NCBI GenBank assembly: GCA_035624455.1 | Contig: DASPRM010000052.1 | Coordinates: 1 to 54,636 of the forward strand | DNA from: Terriglobales bacterium | Lineage (GTDB): Bacteria; Acidobacteriota; Terriglobia; Terriglobales; Acidobacteriaceae | DNA length: 54,636 nt | Direction of reading: 5' to 3' | In this document: in pieces, positions 44,150 to 51,706 of the stretch | Layout of the letters: every line of letters starts with the position of its first letter | Numbering within the stretch: position 1 is the stretch's first letter | Notes under the pieces: generated by a model | What the model was told of the DNA's origin: nothing | Database searches by the model: none | Seen by the model: only the letters and a program-made list of their open reading frames with translations | Position numbers and translations under genes: made by a program

Positions 44150-45298
44150 TCAGCGCAGAGCCAAAGACGCTTCCGCCGATAGCTCCGGCGGGGCGAAATC
44201 CCGGGCGAGAAGTTTGGGATAGGCGGCAGCTGCGATCATCGCTGCGTTGTCTGTCGATAGCGGACGGGATGGGAAGTAAACGGGGAATCCTCCCTGTGCT
44301 GCGGACTCCTCAAAACGATGGCGTAAATGACTATTGGCGGCGACGCCTCCGGTCACAAATAACGTAGCGACATCGTAGCTGCGCGCCGTTTCCAGAGTCT
44401 TCGAGACGAGATCCTCGACCATGGCGTGCTGGAACGAAGCCACCAAATCGAGCGTCCGCTGATCGCAAACCCTCCGATAGTCGTCGATGGATGGCCTGGT
44501 GAGCGAGCGCAACGCTTTGCGGCGAAGCTCGATGTCATCCTGGAGGTGATGGGTCTCGACGTAGCGAAGCAGGGCTGTCTTGATGCCGCTATAGGAAAAA
44601 TCAAATCGCGGCTGGCCATCGCCTGCGGCAAGATCGCGATCTTTGCGATCAACGTGCTTCATCTGCGAAATGGTGAACTTGACCGCAGTGCGATCGCCGA
44701 ATGGCGCGAGCTTGTCAATGACCGGTCCTCCCGGGTAGCCGAGGCCGAGCAGTTTGGCTACTTTATCGAAAGCTTCACCGGCAGCATCGTCGCGAGTGTG
44801 GCCGACGTTGCGGTATGTCCAGCATTGACCGCGTGATTCGGCCAGGTAGAGATGCGTGTGGCCACCCGAGACGACCAATGCCAGCACCGGAGAATGTAAC
44901 TCGCGGTTTCCTTTTCGCCGCTCTTCCAGGAGCACAGCATGAATGTGCCCTTCCAGGTGATTGACCGCGATCAGCGGTTTATCCAGGGCGAAGCAGAGCG
45001 CCTTGGCATAGGAAATGCCCACCAGCAGAGCGCCTGCCAGTCCCGGCCCCTGGGTAACTGCCAGCGCATCCACGGATTCGTAAGTCTGCCCGGCATCTTC
45101 GAGAGCCTTGCGAACAATCGGAACGATGGCGCGCAGGTGCTCGCGCGACGCCAGCTCGGGCACAACTCCCCCGTAAGGCTGATGGATTGCCGTCTGCGAG
45201 AGCACGACATTCGAAAGCACCTGTTCGCCGGAGCGGACCACCGCTGCTGCAGTCTCATCGCAGGAGCTTTCGATCCCCAAGATCAAGCCTGAACCCAT
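44150..45298 (-). CDS. tsaD: tRNA t6A37 threonylcarbamoyltransferase subunit TsaD
   Basis: A 382-residue ASKHA-fold enzyme that, with TsaB and TsaE, places threonylcarbamoyl on A37 of ANN-reading tRNAs. The start GIESSCDETAAAVV, metal-binding histidines in NHLEGHIHA, VSGGHTHLYL and FVTGGVAANSHLR are diagnostic. A 20-30 residue insertion near 215-230 makes it longer than the 337-residue E. coli protein. The ppk2 stop is 56 bases upstream on the same strand, so the two may be cotranscribed. Essential in most bacteria. Confidence 0.95.
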   Translation of the reverse strand: MGSGLILGIESSCDETAAAVVRSGEQVLSNVVLSQTAIHQPYGGVVPELASREHLRAIVPIVRKALEDAGQTYESVDALAVTQGPGLAGALLVGISYAKALCFALDKPLIAVNHLEGHIHAVLLEERRKGNRELHSPVLALVVSGGHTHLYLAESRGQCWTYRNVGHTRDDAAGEAFDKVAKLLGLGYPGGPVIDKLAPFGDRTAVKFTISQMKHVDRKDRDLAAGDGQPRFDFSYSGIKTALLRYVETHHLQDDIELRRKALRSLTRPSIDDYRRVCDQRTLDLVASFQHAMVEDLVSKTLETARSYDVATLFVTGGVAANSHLRHRFEESAAQGGFPVYFPSRPLSTDNAAMIAAAAYPKLLARDFAPPELSAEASLALR

Positions 45299-45354
45299 GC
45301 TTCTATCCTAGCGAAAAGTAGATGTACCAGCAGCTTAGGTGGGTCCGTGCCGCT

Positions 45355-46263
45355 TTATTTCCGGCCTTTTCGGTTTTCCCCTAACTCTTTCTTTGCGGCG
45401 TCAATTTCTTTGCGTCTCGCTGCATCAACTTTAGGGTAGTCGAGGTCCATCGAATGTAGCGCCTCCACCGTTGCCTCCGCCACCACCAAGCGTGTGTACC
45501 ACTTGTTGTCCGCTGGAACCACGAACCACGGAGCGTGCTCAGTGGAGGTGGCGCGGATCATCTCCTCGTAAGCATCCTGATATTGATCCCAGAACTCCCG
45601 CTCCTTAACGTCGGAGAGCGAAAACTTCCAGTTCTTCTCCGGCTCATCGAGACGGTTCAGGAATCTCTTCCTCTGTTCCTTCTTGGACAGGTGCAGGAAG
45701 AATTTTCGTATGACGATTCCATTCCTGGTCATGTACCGCTCAAATGCATTGATGTCCTCGAAGCGCTGCCGCCAAATCTCCTTCGTCACTAACGAGGATG
45801 GCAGTTTCTGAGCATGGAGGATGGCGGGATGGACGCGCACAACCAGAACCTCTTCATAGTAAGAGCGATTGAAGATGCCGATGCGACCGCGCTCGGGAAC
45901 GCATTTCGTCGTGCGCCAGAGGTAATCGTGATCCAATTCCTCCGGTGACGGAGCCTTAAAGGAATAGACCTGGCATCCCTGGGGATTTACTCCAGACATC
46001 ACGTGCTTGATGGTGCTGTCTTTGCCCGCCGCATCCATCGCCTGAAAGATCAGCAACAGCGCCCAGCGATCCTGCGCGTACAACTTGTCTTGCAGATCGG
46101 CAAGCATGGAGACGCCATGGACAAGCAGGTCTCGCGCTTTCTGCTTGTCGGAGGACTTGAGATCGTGAGTATCGGCAGGATCGTAGTCTTTTAACGAAAA
46201 CCGTTTTCCATCCGTGATGCGATACGGATTCACGAATTCCGCTACTTCCCTGCGAAGCTTCAT
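45355..46263 (-). CDS. ppk2: Polyphosphate kinase 2
   Basis: A 302-residue PPK2-family enzyme that phosphorylates nucleotides with polyphosphate or the reverse. The Walker A variant is [19 protein letters not shown], with the lid-module arginines following and [22 protein letters not shown] as the Walker B region. Length fits the class I/III single-domain group. AGGAGG lies 3-4 bases before ATG 46263, so the frame's 19-residue extension to 46320 is dropped. The preferred nucleotide (AMP, ADP or GDP) cannot be decided here. Confidence 0.93.
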   Translation of the reverse strand: MKLRREVAEFVNPYRITDGKRFSLKDYDPADTHDLKSSDKQKARDLLVHGVSMLADLQDKLYAQDRWALLLIFQAMDAAGKDSTIKHVMSGVNPQGCQVYSFKAPSPEELDHDYLWRTTKCVPERGRIGIFNRSYYEEVLVVRVHPAILHAQKLPSSLVTKEIWRQRFEDINAFERYMTRNGIVIRKFFLHLSKKEQRKRFLNRLDEPEKNWKFSLSDVKEREFWDQYQDAYEEMIRATSTEHAPWFVVPADNKWYTRLVVAEATVEALHSMDLDYPKVDAARRKEIDAAKKELGENRKGRK

Positions 46264-46435
46264 GTGCCTCCTATGCCGGACTGACTGAAACCAGTTCGGT
46301 ACCAACGGTTCGAAAAGCAAAGTCCAGCTACTGTTTTCGGGTCATCGACTTCAGGGACCGAAATTGTACCCGATGGGCCGTTCGAGCAACGCTCGCCTGC
46401 CATCGCCATTCCTACGAAGCTATGGGAACATAAAC

Positions 46436-46459
46436 ATGGAGGTCATCGAGCATTGCTGA
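46436..46459 (+). other. Seven-codon mini-ORF overlapping the cca start
   Basis: ATG GAG GTC ATC GAG CAT TGC TGA begins 17 bases before the cca TTG and ends inside cca's third codon in another frame. It contains the cca SD. Translation could affect cca initiation; no evidence beyond position. Confidence 0.3.
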
Positions 46460-47811
46460 AGGAAGCGGCCATCGAGGTGGTACGTACACTTCGCCACCAC
46501 GGACATCAGGCGTATTTCGTAGGCGGCTGTGTGCGCGATCTGCTGCTCGGCCGGGAGCCCGCCGATTACGACGTAGCTACAGATGCTGTCCCGCAGGAGG
46601 TGATGCGCATCTTCCCCAAAACTTACGCAGTCGGGGCGCAATTTGGGGTGGTGCTAGTTCCAGTAGCAGAGAATGGGTCGTCTTCGCCTGGCGCCCCACC
46701 GGAACGCGCCAAGGCAATCGAGGTGGCAACCTTCCGGAATGACGGTCTTTACAGCGATGGCCGGCACCCTGACGAAGTCCGCTTCAGCGTTCACCCGCGC
46801 GAAGATGCGCAGCGCCGCGACTTTACCATCAACGGGCTCATGCTCGATCCGCTCAATCAGGATCAGATTCTCGACTTCGTTGGCGGCCAGGCGGATCTTC
46901 AGGCTCACATCGTGCGCACGATTGGCGATCCGGAGCGCAGGTTTGCCGAGGACAAGCTGCGGATGCTGCGCGCAGTTCGCTTTGCTGCTCGCTTCGGCTA
47001 CCAGATTGATCCCGCCACGTTTGCTGCGATTCAGCGACTGGCGGCTGAAATACAGCAGGTCAGCCGCGAGCGCGTCCGTGAAGAATTGACCAAGATGCTG
47101 ACTGAAGGTCATGCGCGCCGCGCTTTTGAGTTGCTGGATGAGTCGGGTCTGCTGCATGAGGTGCTGCCCGAAATCGAAAAGATGAAGGGAGTCGAGCAGC
47201 CCCCGCAATATCACCCGGAAGGCGATGTCTGGGTGCACACACTTCTTCTGCTCGAGATGTTGAAACCCAATGCTTCACGCACGCTTGCCTGGGGAGCTTT
47301 GCTGCACGATGTCGGCAAGCCGCCCACCTTTCGCGTTGCGCCCGATCGCATTCGCTTCGACGGACACGTGGAGGTGGGAACGCGCATGGCTGAGGAAATC
47401 TCGCATCGCTTGCGTATGTCGAACGAGGATACCGTGCAGATCGCCGCGCTGGTAGCCAATCATCTGCGCTTTGCGGACGTACTGCGTATGAAGGAATCAA
47501 CCCTGAAGCGCTTCTTGCGGTTGCCCCGTTTTGAGGAGCACCTGGAACTGCATCGGATTGATTGCCTGGGAAGCCACGGCGATCTGACGCTGTATGACTT
47601 TGTCTGCAAGAAGATCGAGGAGACGCCACCTGGTGAAATGCGCCCCCAGCCGCTGATTACGGGAGCGGACCTGATTGCGGCCGGTTATCGCCCGGGACCG
47701 CAATTTCGCGAAATGCTGTCAGCTGTCGAAGATTTGCAACTTGAAGGCAAGCTCAGCGGCAAACAAGAAGCCGTGGAGTTCGTCATCCGCGAATTCCCCT
47801 TGCCGCACTGA
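46453..47811 (+). CDS. cca: CCA-adding tRNA nucleotidyltransferase / poly(A) polymerase family with HD domain
   Basis: A 452-residue class-II nucleotidyltransferase. The head domain has YFVGGCVRDLLLG and DYDVATDA (catalytic DxD), followed by the RRDFTINGL region and the tRNA-binding neck. An HD phosphohydrolase domain is recognisable in DVWVHTLLLLEML and LLHDVGKPPTF. It repairs or completes tRNA 3' CCA ends. It starts with TTG 46453, ten bases after GGAGG; no ATG fits. The one tRNA in this window has an encoded CCA, so repair is at least one role here. It is divergent from ppk2. Confidence 0.93.
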   Translation: MLKEAAIEVVRTLRHHGHQAYFVGGCVRDLLLGREPADYDVATDAVPQEVMRIFPKTYAVGAQFGVVLVPVAENGSSSPGAPPERAKAIEVATFRNDGLYSDGRHPDEVRFSVHPREDAQRRDFTINGLMLDPLNQDQILDFVGGQADLQAHIVRTIGDPERRFAEDKLRMLRAVRFAARFGYQIDPATFAAIQRLAAEIQQVSRERVREELTKMLTEGHARRAFELLDESGLLHEVLPEIEKMKGVEQPPQYHPEGDVWVHTLLLLEMLKPNASRTLAWGALLHDVGKPPTFRVAPDRIRFDGHVEVGTRMAEEISHRLRMSNEDTVQIAALVANHLRFADVLRMKESTLKRFLRLPRFEEHLELHRIDCLGSHGDLTLYDFVCKKIEETPPGEMRPQPLITGADLIAAGYRPGPQFREMLSAVEDLQLEGKLSGKQEAVEFVIREFPLPH

Positions 47812-47922
47812 TTTGTTGTCGATGGAGTGGCACCAGGGCTGACGCCATTGACCCTGCCCATCTTTCCGAGCCATAATCGCACGCCTGGCGCCCGCAAATG
47901 GGCTGAGTGAAACGCGAACACA

Positions 47923-48165
47923 ATGAGCTCGAAAGACAATCCGGGAAGTGGCAAACCCCTGGAAGAATGGGGCGAGCGTGTGGGCCGGAAAATCGGCGAA
48001 ACCGTCGGAGACATGGAGAAGGAAACCGAGCGGCTGGTGGCTTATCTGAACACGGAAGTGGTTCCTGCTGCGCGCGAGCATTCGACACGCGCCCTGCGCA
48101 TCGCCGCTCAGAAACTGGCCGAATTCGCGGACTACCTCGACGATCAGAAGCGCAAACAAGGTTGA
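47923..48165 (+). CDS. Small helical protein coupled to rlpA
   Basis: An 80-residue charged, helical protein with no signal or membrane segment. Its middle (GRKIGETVGDMEKETERLVAYL) suggests a coiled coil. No family is recognised. Its TGA overlaps the TTG of rlpA as TTGA at 48162-48165, so translation is probably linked. It begins 111 bases after cca. The coupling and regular amphipathic pattern support it as a real gene; its role, perhaps related to the envelope, is only inferred. Confidence 0.65.
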   Translation: MSSKDNPGSGKPLEEWGERVGRKIGETVGDMEKETERLVAYLNTEVVPAAREHSTRALRIAAQKLAEFADYLDDQKRKQG

Positions 48166-48893
48166 GCTGCCGTTTCTTCGCCGCATTGGTCTGTTTCGCC
48201 TGTCTTCCATTCGTCGCCGCGTGCAGCCACAGGCACGTGCAGGCGAGCTCTCCACCGCCTCCACCCGCAAGCACCCCTGCTCCGCCTGTCGTTAGTTCTG
48301 TTCCCGGCCCGCCGCCGACCAATACGGAACGACACAGTAGCGAACCGGTTTTCAGCGAAGTAGGTTACGCCAGCTGGTATGGGCCGCCATACCACAACCG
48401 GCGCGGCGCCAATGGCGAAATCTTCGACATGAATCAGCTCACCGCTGCGCATCGCACACTGCCCCTGAATTCCGTGGTGCGGGTAACCAATCTCCAGACC
48501 AATCATTCCACGGTGGTGCGAATCACTGATCGCGGGCCCTTTGTACCCGACCGCATCATCGATTTGTCAGTTGCCGCCGCCAAGGCGGTTGACGTCTGGA
48601 GACCAGGGACGGCCAAGGTTCGCCTGGACGTGCTTGAGTCGCCAGCAGCAATTAGCCAGGGAGGGCGTTGGTGTGTGCAGATTGGGGCGATTCAGGACGT
48701 CGAGACTGCCACGGAACTCAAAGAAAAGTTGATGCGGCGGTACCGCTCAGCCAAGGTGCTGGAGTTTGCCAGCCCGGTAGGGGACTATTGGATTCGCATC
48801 CGCGTTCCCGAGGACGACAAACATCGTGCCGAAGAGCTGGCACGAGAAAATACGACCCCAGAGGGAAACATCTTCCTGGTACGGCTGGATTGA
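48162..48893 (+). CDS. rlpA: RlpA-like lipoprotein with SPOR domain
   Basis: A 243-residue lipoprotein. TTG 48162 gives a signal sequence ending in the lipobox FVAAC (Cys21); AAGG is just upstream. A Pro-rich linker precedes the double-psi beta-barrel (about 60-155) with YASWYG, FDMNQLTAAHRTLP, ITDRGPF and DLSVAAA. The C-terminal SPOR domain (about 168-240) begins WCVQIGAIQD and should bind denuded septal glycan. RlpA proteins are septal lytic transglycosylases in some bacteria. The longer frame to 47907 overlaps the small gene and has no signal peptide, so it is rejected. Confidence 0.9.
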   Translation: MSCRFFAALVCFACLPFVAACSHRHVQASSPPPPPASTPAPPVVSSVPGPPPTNTERHSSEPVFSEVGYASWYGPPYHNRRGANGEIFDMNQLTAAHRTLPLNSVVRVTNLQTNHSTVVRITDRGPFVPDRIIDLSVAAAKAVDVWRPGTAKVRLDVLESPAAISQGGRWCVQIGAIQDVETATELKEKLMRRYRSAKVLEFASPVGDYWIRIRVPEDDKHRAEELARENTTPEGNIFLVRLD

Positions 48894-48895
48894 GG

Positions 48896-49237
48896 TTATC
48901 CCGGCGGCCAGGTGAGTTTGCGCCCGCCAAGCAGGTGTAAATGAAGATGAAATACCGACTGGCCTGAGTCGGGTCCCACGTTTAAGACCGTCCGGTAGCC
49001 GCGCTCGATTCCGCGCTCGCGCGCGATCTTGGCCGCTACCAACTGCGTGTAGCCGATGATTTCTGCGTCGCCTGCTTCAGCTTCCTTCAGCCCGACAATA
49101 TGTTTTCTCGGAACGATAAGTACGTGGGTGGGAGCCTGCGGCCGGAGGTCTTCAAAGACGTAGACTCTGTCGTCCTCGTAAACTTTGCGCGAGGGCGCTT
49201 CGCCCGCAATGATCTTGCAGAACAGACAATCGGGCAT
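48896..49237 (-). CDS. HIT-family hydrolase (Hint/HinT-like)
   Basis: A 113-residue histidine-triad protein. CLFCKIIAGEAPSRKVYEDD is the conserved N-terminus and HLHLHLLGGRKL carries the triad. It should hydrolyse AMP-lysine or adenosine phosphoramidate-like nucleotides. The start at 49237 matches the family; the frame to 49333 is rejected because it overlaps the upstream gene. Only 8 bases separate it from the receiver-like gene, so both are in one operon. Convergent with rlpA: the stops are 2 bases apart. Confidence 0.92.
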   Translation of the reverse strand: MPDCLFCKIIAGEAPSRKVYEDDRVYVFEDLRPQAPTHVLIVPRKHIVGLKEAEAGDAEIIGYTQLVAAKIARERGIERGYRTVLNVGPDSGQSVFHLHLHLLGGRKLTWPPG

Positions 49238-49245
49238 GCTGGGGG

Positions 49246-49899
49246 CTACCCCGCCTCGTCGGTGGATCCATGCCGGCGCAACAGCGAAGGCAAGTTCTGG
49301 GAAAAGGCGGAGCGCGGCAAGACCATATCGCATCCGGCTTCTTGTGCCTTGACCTTCAGATCACCCTGCACGTGAGAAAGGAAGCCGATAATTGCGGTGC
49401 CCTTCTTGAGTTCCTTCTTCAGCTTGGGAATGGTTAACAGCGGCTTGGCGCTGTTGTTATTCAGATCGAAGATGATCAGTGAGGGGCGTTCATTACCGTT
49501 GTTCTTCAATCGCTCCAGGATGTCCTGGTCGGTTTTCACGAATTCCACCTTCACGTTGATCTTGCGTGAGATCTCCTGAATCTTGGCCAGGAAGAAAAGA
49601 TCATCGACAAACGCGAAGATCCGGGGAGCCGCGTTTTCGTCCTTGTGGACGAGCGGCTCTGGTTCGGGATGAACGTACACGCTGCCCATCCCTGGATGCG
49701 CGCGTCCGCGTCCGCCCTGGTGACTATTGCCAGTTCGATAGTTGTGATCCATGGGGCGAGTGAAGACGGAGTTGTGGTTGGGGCCGCGACCGGCGCCTCC
49801 GGGCTGTCCGCCCGGCCGGCCAGACGCACCCCGGCGTCCGCGGCGCCGCCGCCCTTTACCGCCCCCGCCTGCGGAGGGGTGATTCGGTCCAGTATTCAT
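49246..49899 (-). CDS. Arg/Gly-rich protein with degenerate receiver domain
   Basis: A 217-residue protein in two parts. Residues 1-75 are a disordered, strongly basic Gly/Arg/Pro region (KGRRRRGRRGASGRPGG) resembling RGG-type nucleic-acid-binding tails. Residues 92-215 fold like a CheY receiver: FVDDLFFLAKIQEIS, Asp145 in LIIFDLNN, then GFLSHV and MVLPRSAF. The strictly conserved Lys is replaced (Arg in LPRSAF). It may not be phosphorylated, or only weakly, and could couple RNA binding to another signal; this is inference. It is the first gene of an operon with the HIT hydrolase. No SD was found close to the ATG. Confidence 0.75.
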   Translation of the reverse strand: MNTGPNHPSAGGGGKGRRRRGRRGASGRPGGQPGGAGRGPNHNSVFTRPMDHNYRTGNSHQGGRGRAHPGMGSVYVHPEPEPLVHKDENAAPRIFAFVDDLFFLAKIQEISRKINVKVEFVKTDQDILERLKNNGNERPSLIIFDLNNNSAKPLLTIPKLKKELKKGTAIIGFLSHVQGDLKVKAQEAGCDMVLPRSAFSQNLPSLLRRHGSTDEAG

Positions 49900-50228
49900 A
49901 ATTCGTTTTTTGTGTGCCCGCTTATGCGGAAAAATTCAATTGTCGGGTTCGTCGGGTCCCGCTCCCCTTCAAGATGTGGTTCCGGAAGCTACGCTGTCCC
50001 CACACAGGAGGCGTGGGTTACAGCCTTCGATCTTACCTTCGTCCGTCTTGCGCTAAGGAACAGTGCCGAGGATTCGCCAGCACGGGAGCGTAACTGCGAA
50101 CGGAAGACATCTACGATGTTAACCGCCGTGCTTGTGGATACGCAAGCCCCAAAAGTTTAGATGTCGGCCAGGTCCTTTCGATTCAGCTTCCGGACGGTTC
50201 GATTCCGGAGGAGAACTGGAGGAGCACC
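49900..50228. other. Non-coding region between receiver-like gene and tRNA-Val
   Basis: These 329 bases contain no supported ORF. A short perfect hairpin TCCGGA-(9 bases)-TCCGGA at 50189-50209 lies 20 bases past the tRNA 3' end and could serve as its terminator, although no T-run follows. The promoter for the receiver-like gene should be here but was not resolved. Confidence 0.45.
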
Positions 50229-50303
50229 TGGTGGGCGCTATAGGATTCGAACCTATGACTTCCACCGTGTGAAGATGGCACTCTACCGCTGAGTTAAGCG
50301 CCC
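50229..50303 (-). tRNA. tRNA-Val (CAC)
   Basis: The transcript forms a full cloverleaf: acceptor GGGCGCT/AGCGCCC, D-stem ACTC/GAGT, anticodon stem CCATC/GGTGG around loop TTCACAC (anticodon CAC, reading GUG), and T-arm ATAGG-TTCGAAT-CCTAT. The discriminator is A and the CCA tail is encoded (50231-50229). The anticodon stem has one T-G pair. It has its own promoter 40 bases upstream. Confidence 0.96.
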
Positions 50304-50348
50304 CTTTGGGGTAAGAGCGGATCTGACTTTAGCGTGATCCTTGCGGTG

Positions 50349-50377
50349 AATATAAACGGCTGCTCCTGTAGCGTCAA
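50349..50377 (-). promoter_or_regulatory. Promoter of tRNA-Val
   Basis: On the minus strand TTGACG (50377-50372) and TATATT (50354-50349) are separated by exactly 17 bases, close to sigma-70 consensus. The predicted start near 50342 leaves about 38 bases of 5' leader before the tRNA. Confidence 0.7.
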
Positions 50378-50460
50378 CCCAACGGGACGTGCGGGATTGC
50401 AAAATAGGAATCAACATGAAAAAGGCTTCTCTGGGTACTGATGCCTTTTGGCAATTGAAC

Positions 50461-50489
50461 TTACGGACCAATCTCGTCAGTCGTATCAT
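50461..50489 (+). promoter_or_regulatory. Possible promoter for the ORF at 50531
   Basis: TTACGG (50461-50466) and TATCAT (50484-50489) are 17 bases apart. The -35 box is weak. Transcription would start near 50496, 35 bases before the ATG. Confidence 0.35.
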
Positions 50490-50530
50490 AGCGAATTCTC
50501 ACAAACCCAATCGGTGAAAGGTATTCGGAA

Positions 50531-50974
50531 ATGCCCGAAACAGATTCACAATTTCGCCCCTATCTGCAGATTGCGACGTTCTGCGAAAAAGTCTTACAGG
50601 AAGCGGATGGCGTGGTCAGCATCATCCGCATGATCGACAGGATTACGCACTTCGGCCGCGAACCGGAATTGCACGCGTTTCAGTATCAATTCATGGTCAT
50701 CGTGGTCTTTAAGGCTGGCCCCTTCATGAAAGGGAAAGCCACAATTAAATTACGCCCAATCTCCCCCTCAGGGAAGCAGTTGACAGCATTGGAGTTTCCG
50801 ATCTTGTTTGAATCGGAGGATCGAGGCGCGGGCTTCGTCGCCGGGGTGAATTTCACGTTTGAGGAAGAAGGTCTTTACTGGTTTGACGTTCTCCTGGAAG
50901 AGGATGTAGCGACACGGATACCCATGCGGGTGCTCTATCACCCAAGTATGACACTTCCTTTCCCTCCACAGTAG
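50531..50974 (+). CDS. Protein of unknown function resembling DUF6941
   Basis: A 147-residue soluble protein. YLQIATFCEKVLQEADGVVSIIRMIDRI and the beta-sandwich pattern up to YWFDVLLEEDVATRIPMRVLYHP resemble the DUF6941 family; this is a recollection of family pattern, not a search result. Members are unknown in function. GAAAGG is spaced about 10 bases before the ATG. Its last 122 bases overlap the convergent ORF on the other strand. No signal peptide or catalytic motif is visible. Confidence 0.75.
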   Translation: MPETDSQFRPYLQIATFCEKVLQEADGVVSIIRMIDRITHFGREPELHAFQYQFMVIVVFKAGPFMKGKATIKLRPISPSGKQLTALEFPILFESEDRGAGFVAGVNFTFEEEGLYWFDVLLEEDVATRIPMRVLYHPSMTLPFPPQ

Positions 50975-51248
50975 CGACGATGCTGGAGCCGGAGATTGTC
51001 ATTTGCTGAGTGAAATACACGTTGGCAAACGGTGCAAGTTTCAGTTTCAACTCCTGCTCCGTCCAATGTCCGTTGGTATGCTCGGCAAGTCTAAGATCAA
51101 TTTCCTTCGTCAGCATGATTGCGGCTTCGTTGCCGCTCTTCGAGATATCCCAAGTTGCACCAATGAACCAGTCTTCAAACGCCTCAAGTTCTATCAGTCC
51201 AAGTTCCCACGCTGCCAAGTTACTGCGAATATCAAGATCTAAGTGCAT
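50853..51248 (-). CDS. Unknown protein, overlapping both neighbours
   Basis: A 131-residue frame. The first 80 residues look strongly protein-like: LAAWELGLIELEAFEDWFIGATWD is split as LAAWELGLIE, FEDWFIGATWD and then EAAIMLTKEIDLRLAEHTNGH and WTEQELKLKL, an acidic alpha/beta domain I cannot assign. The C-terminal 40 residues lie antisense to the DUF6941-like gene and look less constrained, so the original stop may have been lost. Its ATG overlaps the ATG of the divergent gene at 51246-51249. AGGGTGG precedes the ATG. No function is proposed. Confidence 0.6.
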   Translation of the reverse strand: MHLDLDIRSNLAAWELGLIELEAFEDWFIGATWDISKSGNEAAIMLTKEIDLRLAEHTNGHWTEQELKLKLAPFANVYFTQQMTISGSSIVATVEGKEVSYLGDRAPAWVSVSLHPLPGERQTSKDLLPQT

Positions 51249-51543
51249 GCCACCACCCTATAAACGAATTCGGGTAAAGCCACAAGAACTGCGCAGAAAG
51301 CTCGAGGAATCAAACTGCCTTGCCAACAGCGTGCGCTGGGAGATCGAACGAGATGATCACCCGGCACCGCCATCTTCAGGACAGCCGTTTTGTACTCGAT
51401 CCCAAACTATTGCATATTTTGATGCTAATGGCGCAAGAATCGCCCTGTTCCATCAGTACAAACGGAAGGATGGGACGCTTGGAGGGAGCGGTAAGGCTGA
51501 TCCCAAGCGCCTCCTGATAGGAGATACGATTTATTATGTTTAG
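51247..51543 (+). CDS. Unknown small protein, divergent with overlapping start codon
   Basis: A 98-residue protein from ATG 51247. The second half, IAYFDANGARIALFHQYKRKDGTLGGSG then KADPKRLLIGDTIYYV, reads like a conserved compact beta-rich family that I recall among hypothetical bacterial proteins but cannot name. The first 30 residues are basic and helical (RVKPQELRRKLEES). Its upstream sequence is entirely the start of the opposite-strand gene, and the SD is weak. The frame extends upstream to 51010, but that part is antisense to the neighbour. Start and function are uncertain. Confidence 0.55.
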   Translation: MPPPYKRIRVKPQELRRKLEESNCLANSVRWEIERDDHPAPPSSGQPFCTRSQTIAYFDANGARIALFHQYKRKDGTLGGSGKADPKRLLIGDTIYYV

Positions 51544-51706
51544 CCTCCCCGCTCCCATTGCAATCAACCTGGCCCCATTTGGACTTAGGCTTGCCATCCT
51601 TCTCCAGTTCCCCGGACTTTGCCAGACCTGGGATCGGCTGAGATAATGGGCCACCTGGAGGAGAAGGGGACCCGTTTCCCAACCCGGGAACAGTTCTGCC
51701 GCCGGA

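Noticed and set aside
51010-51246. N-terminal extension of the ORF at 51247
   Set aside because: This part is antisense to the neighbouring ORF, Ser-rich and not domain-like; the conserved-looking part begins after 51247.
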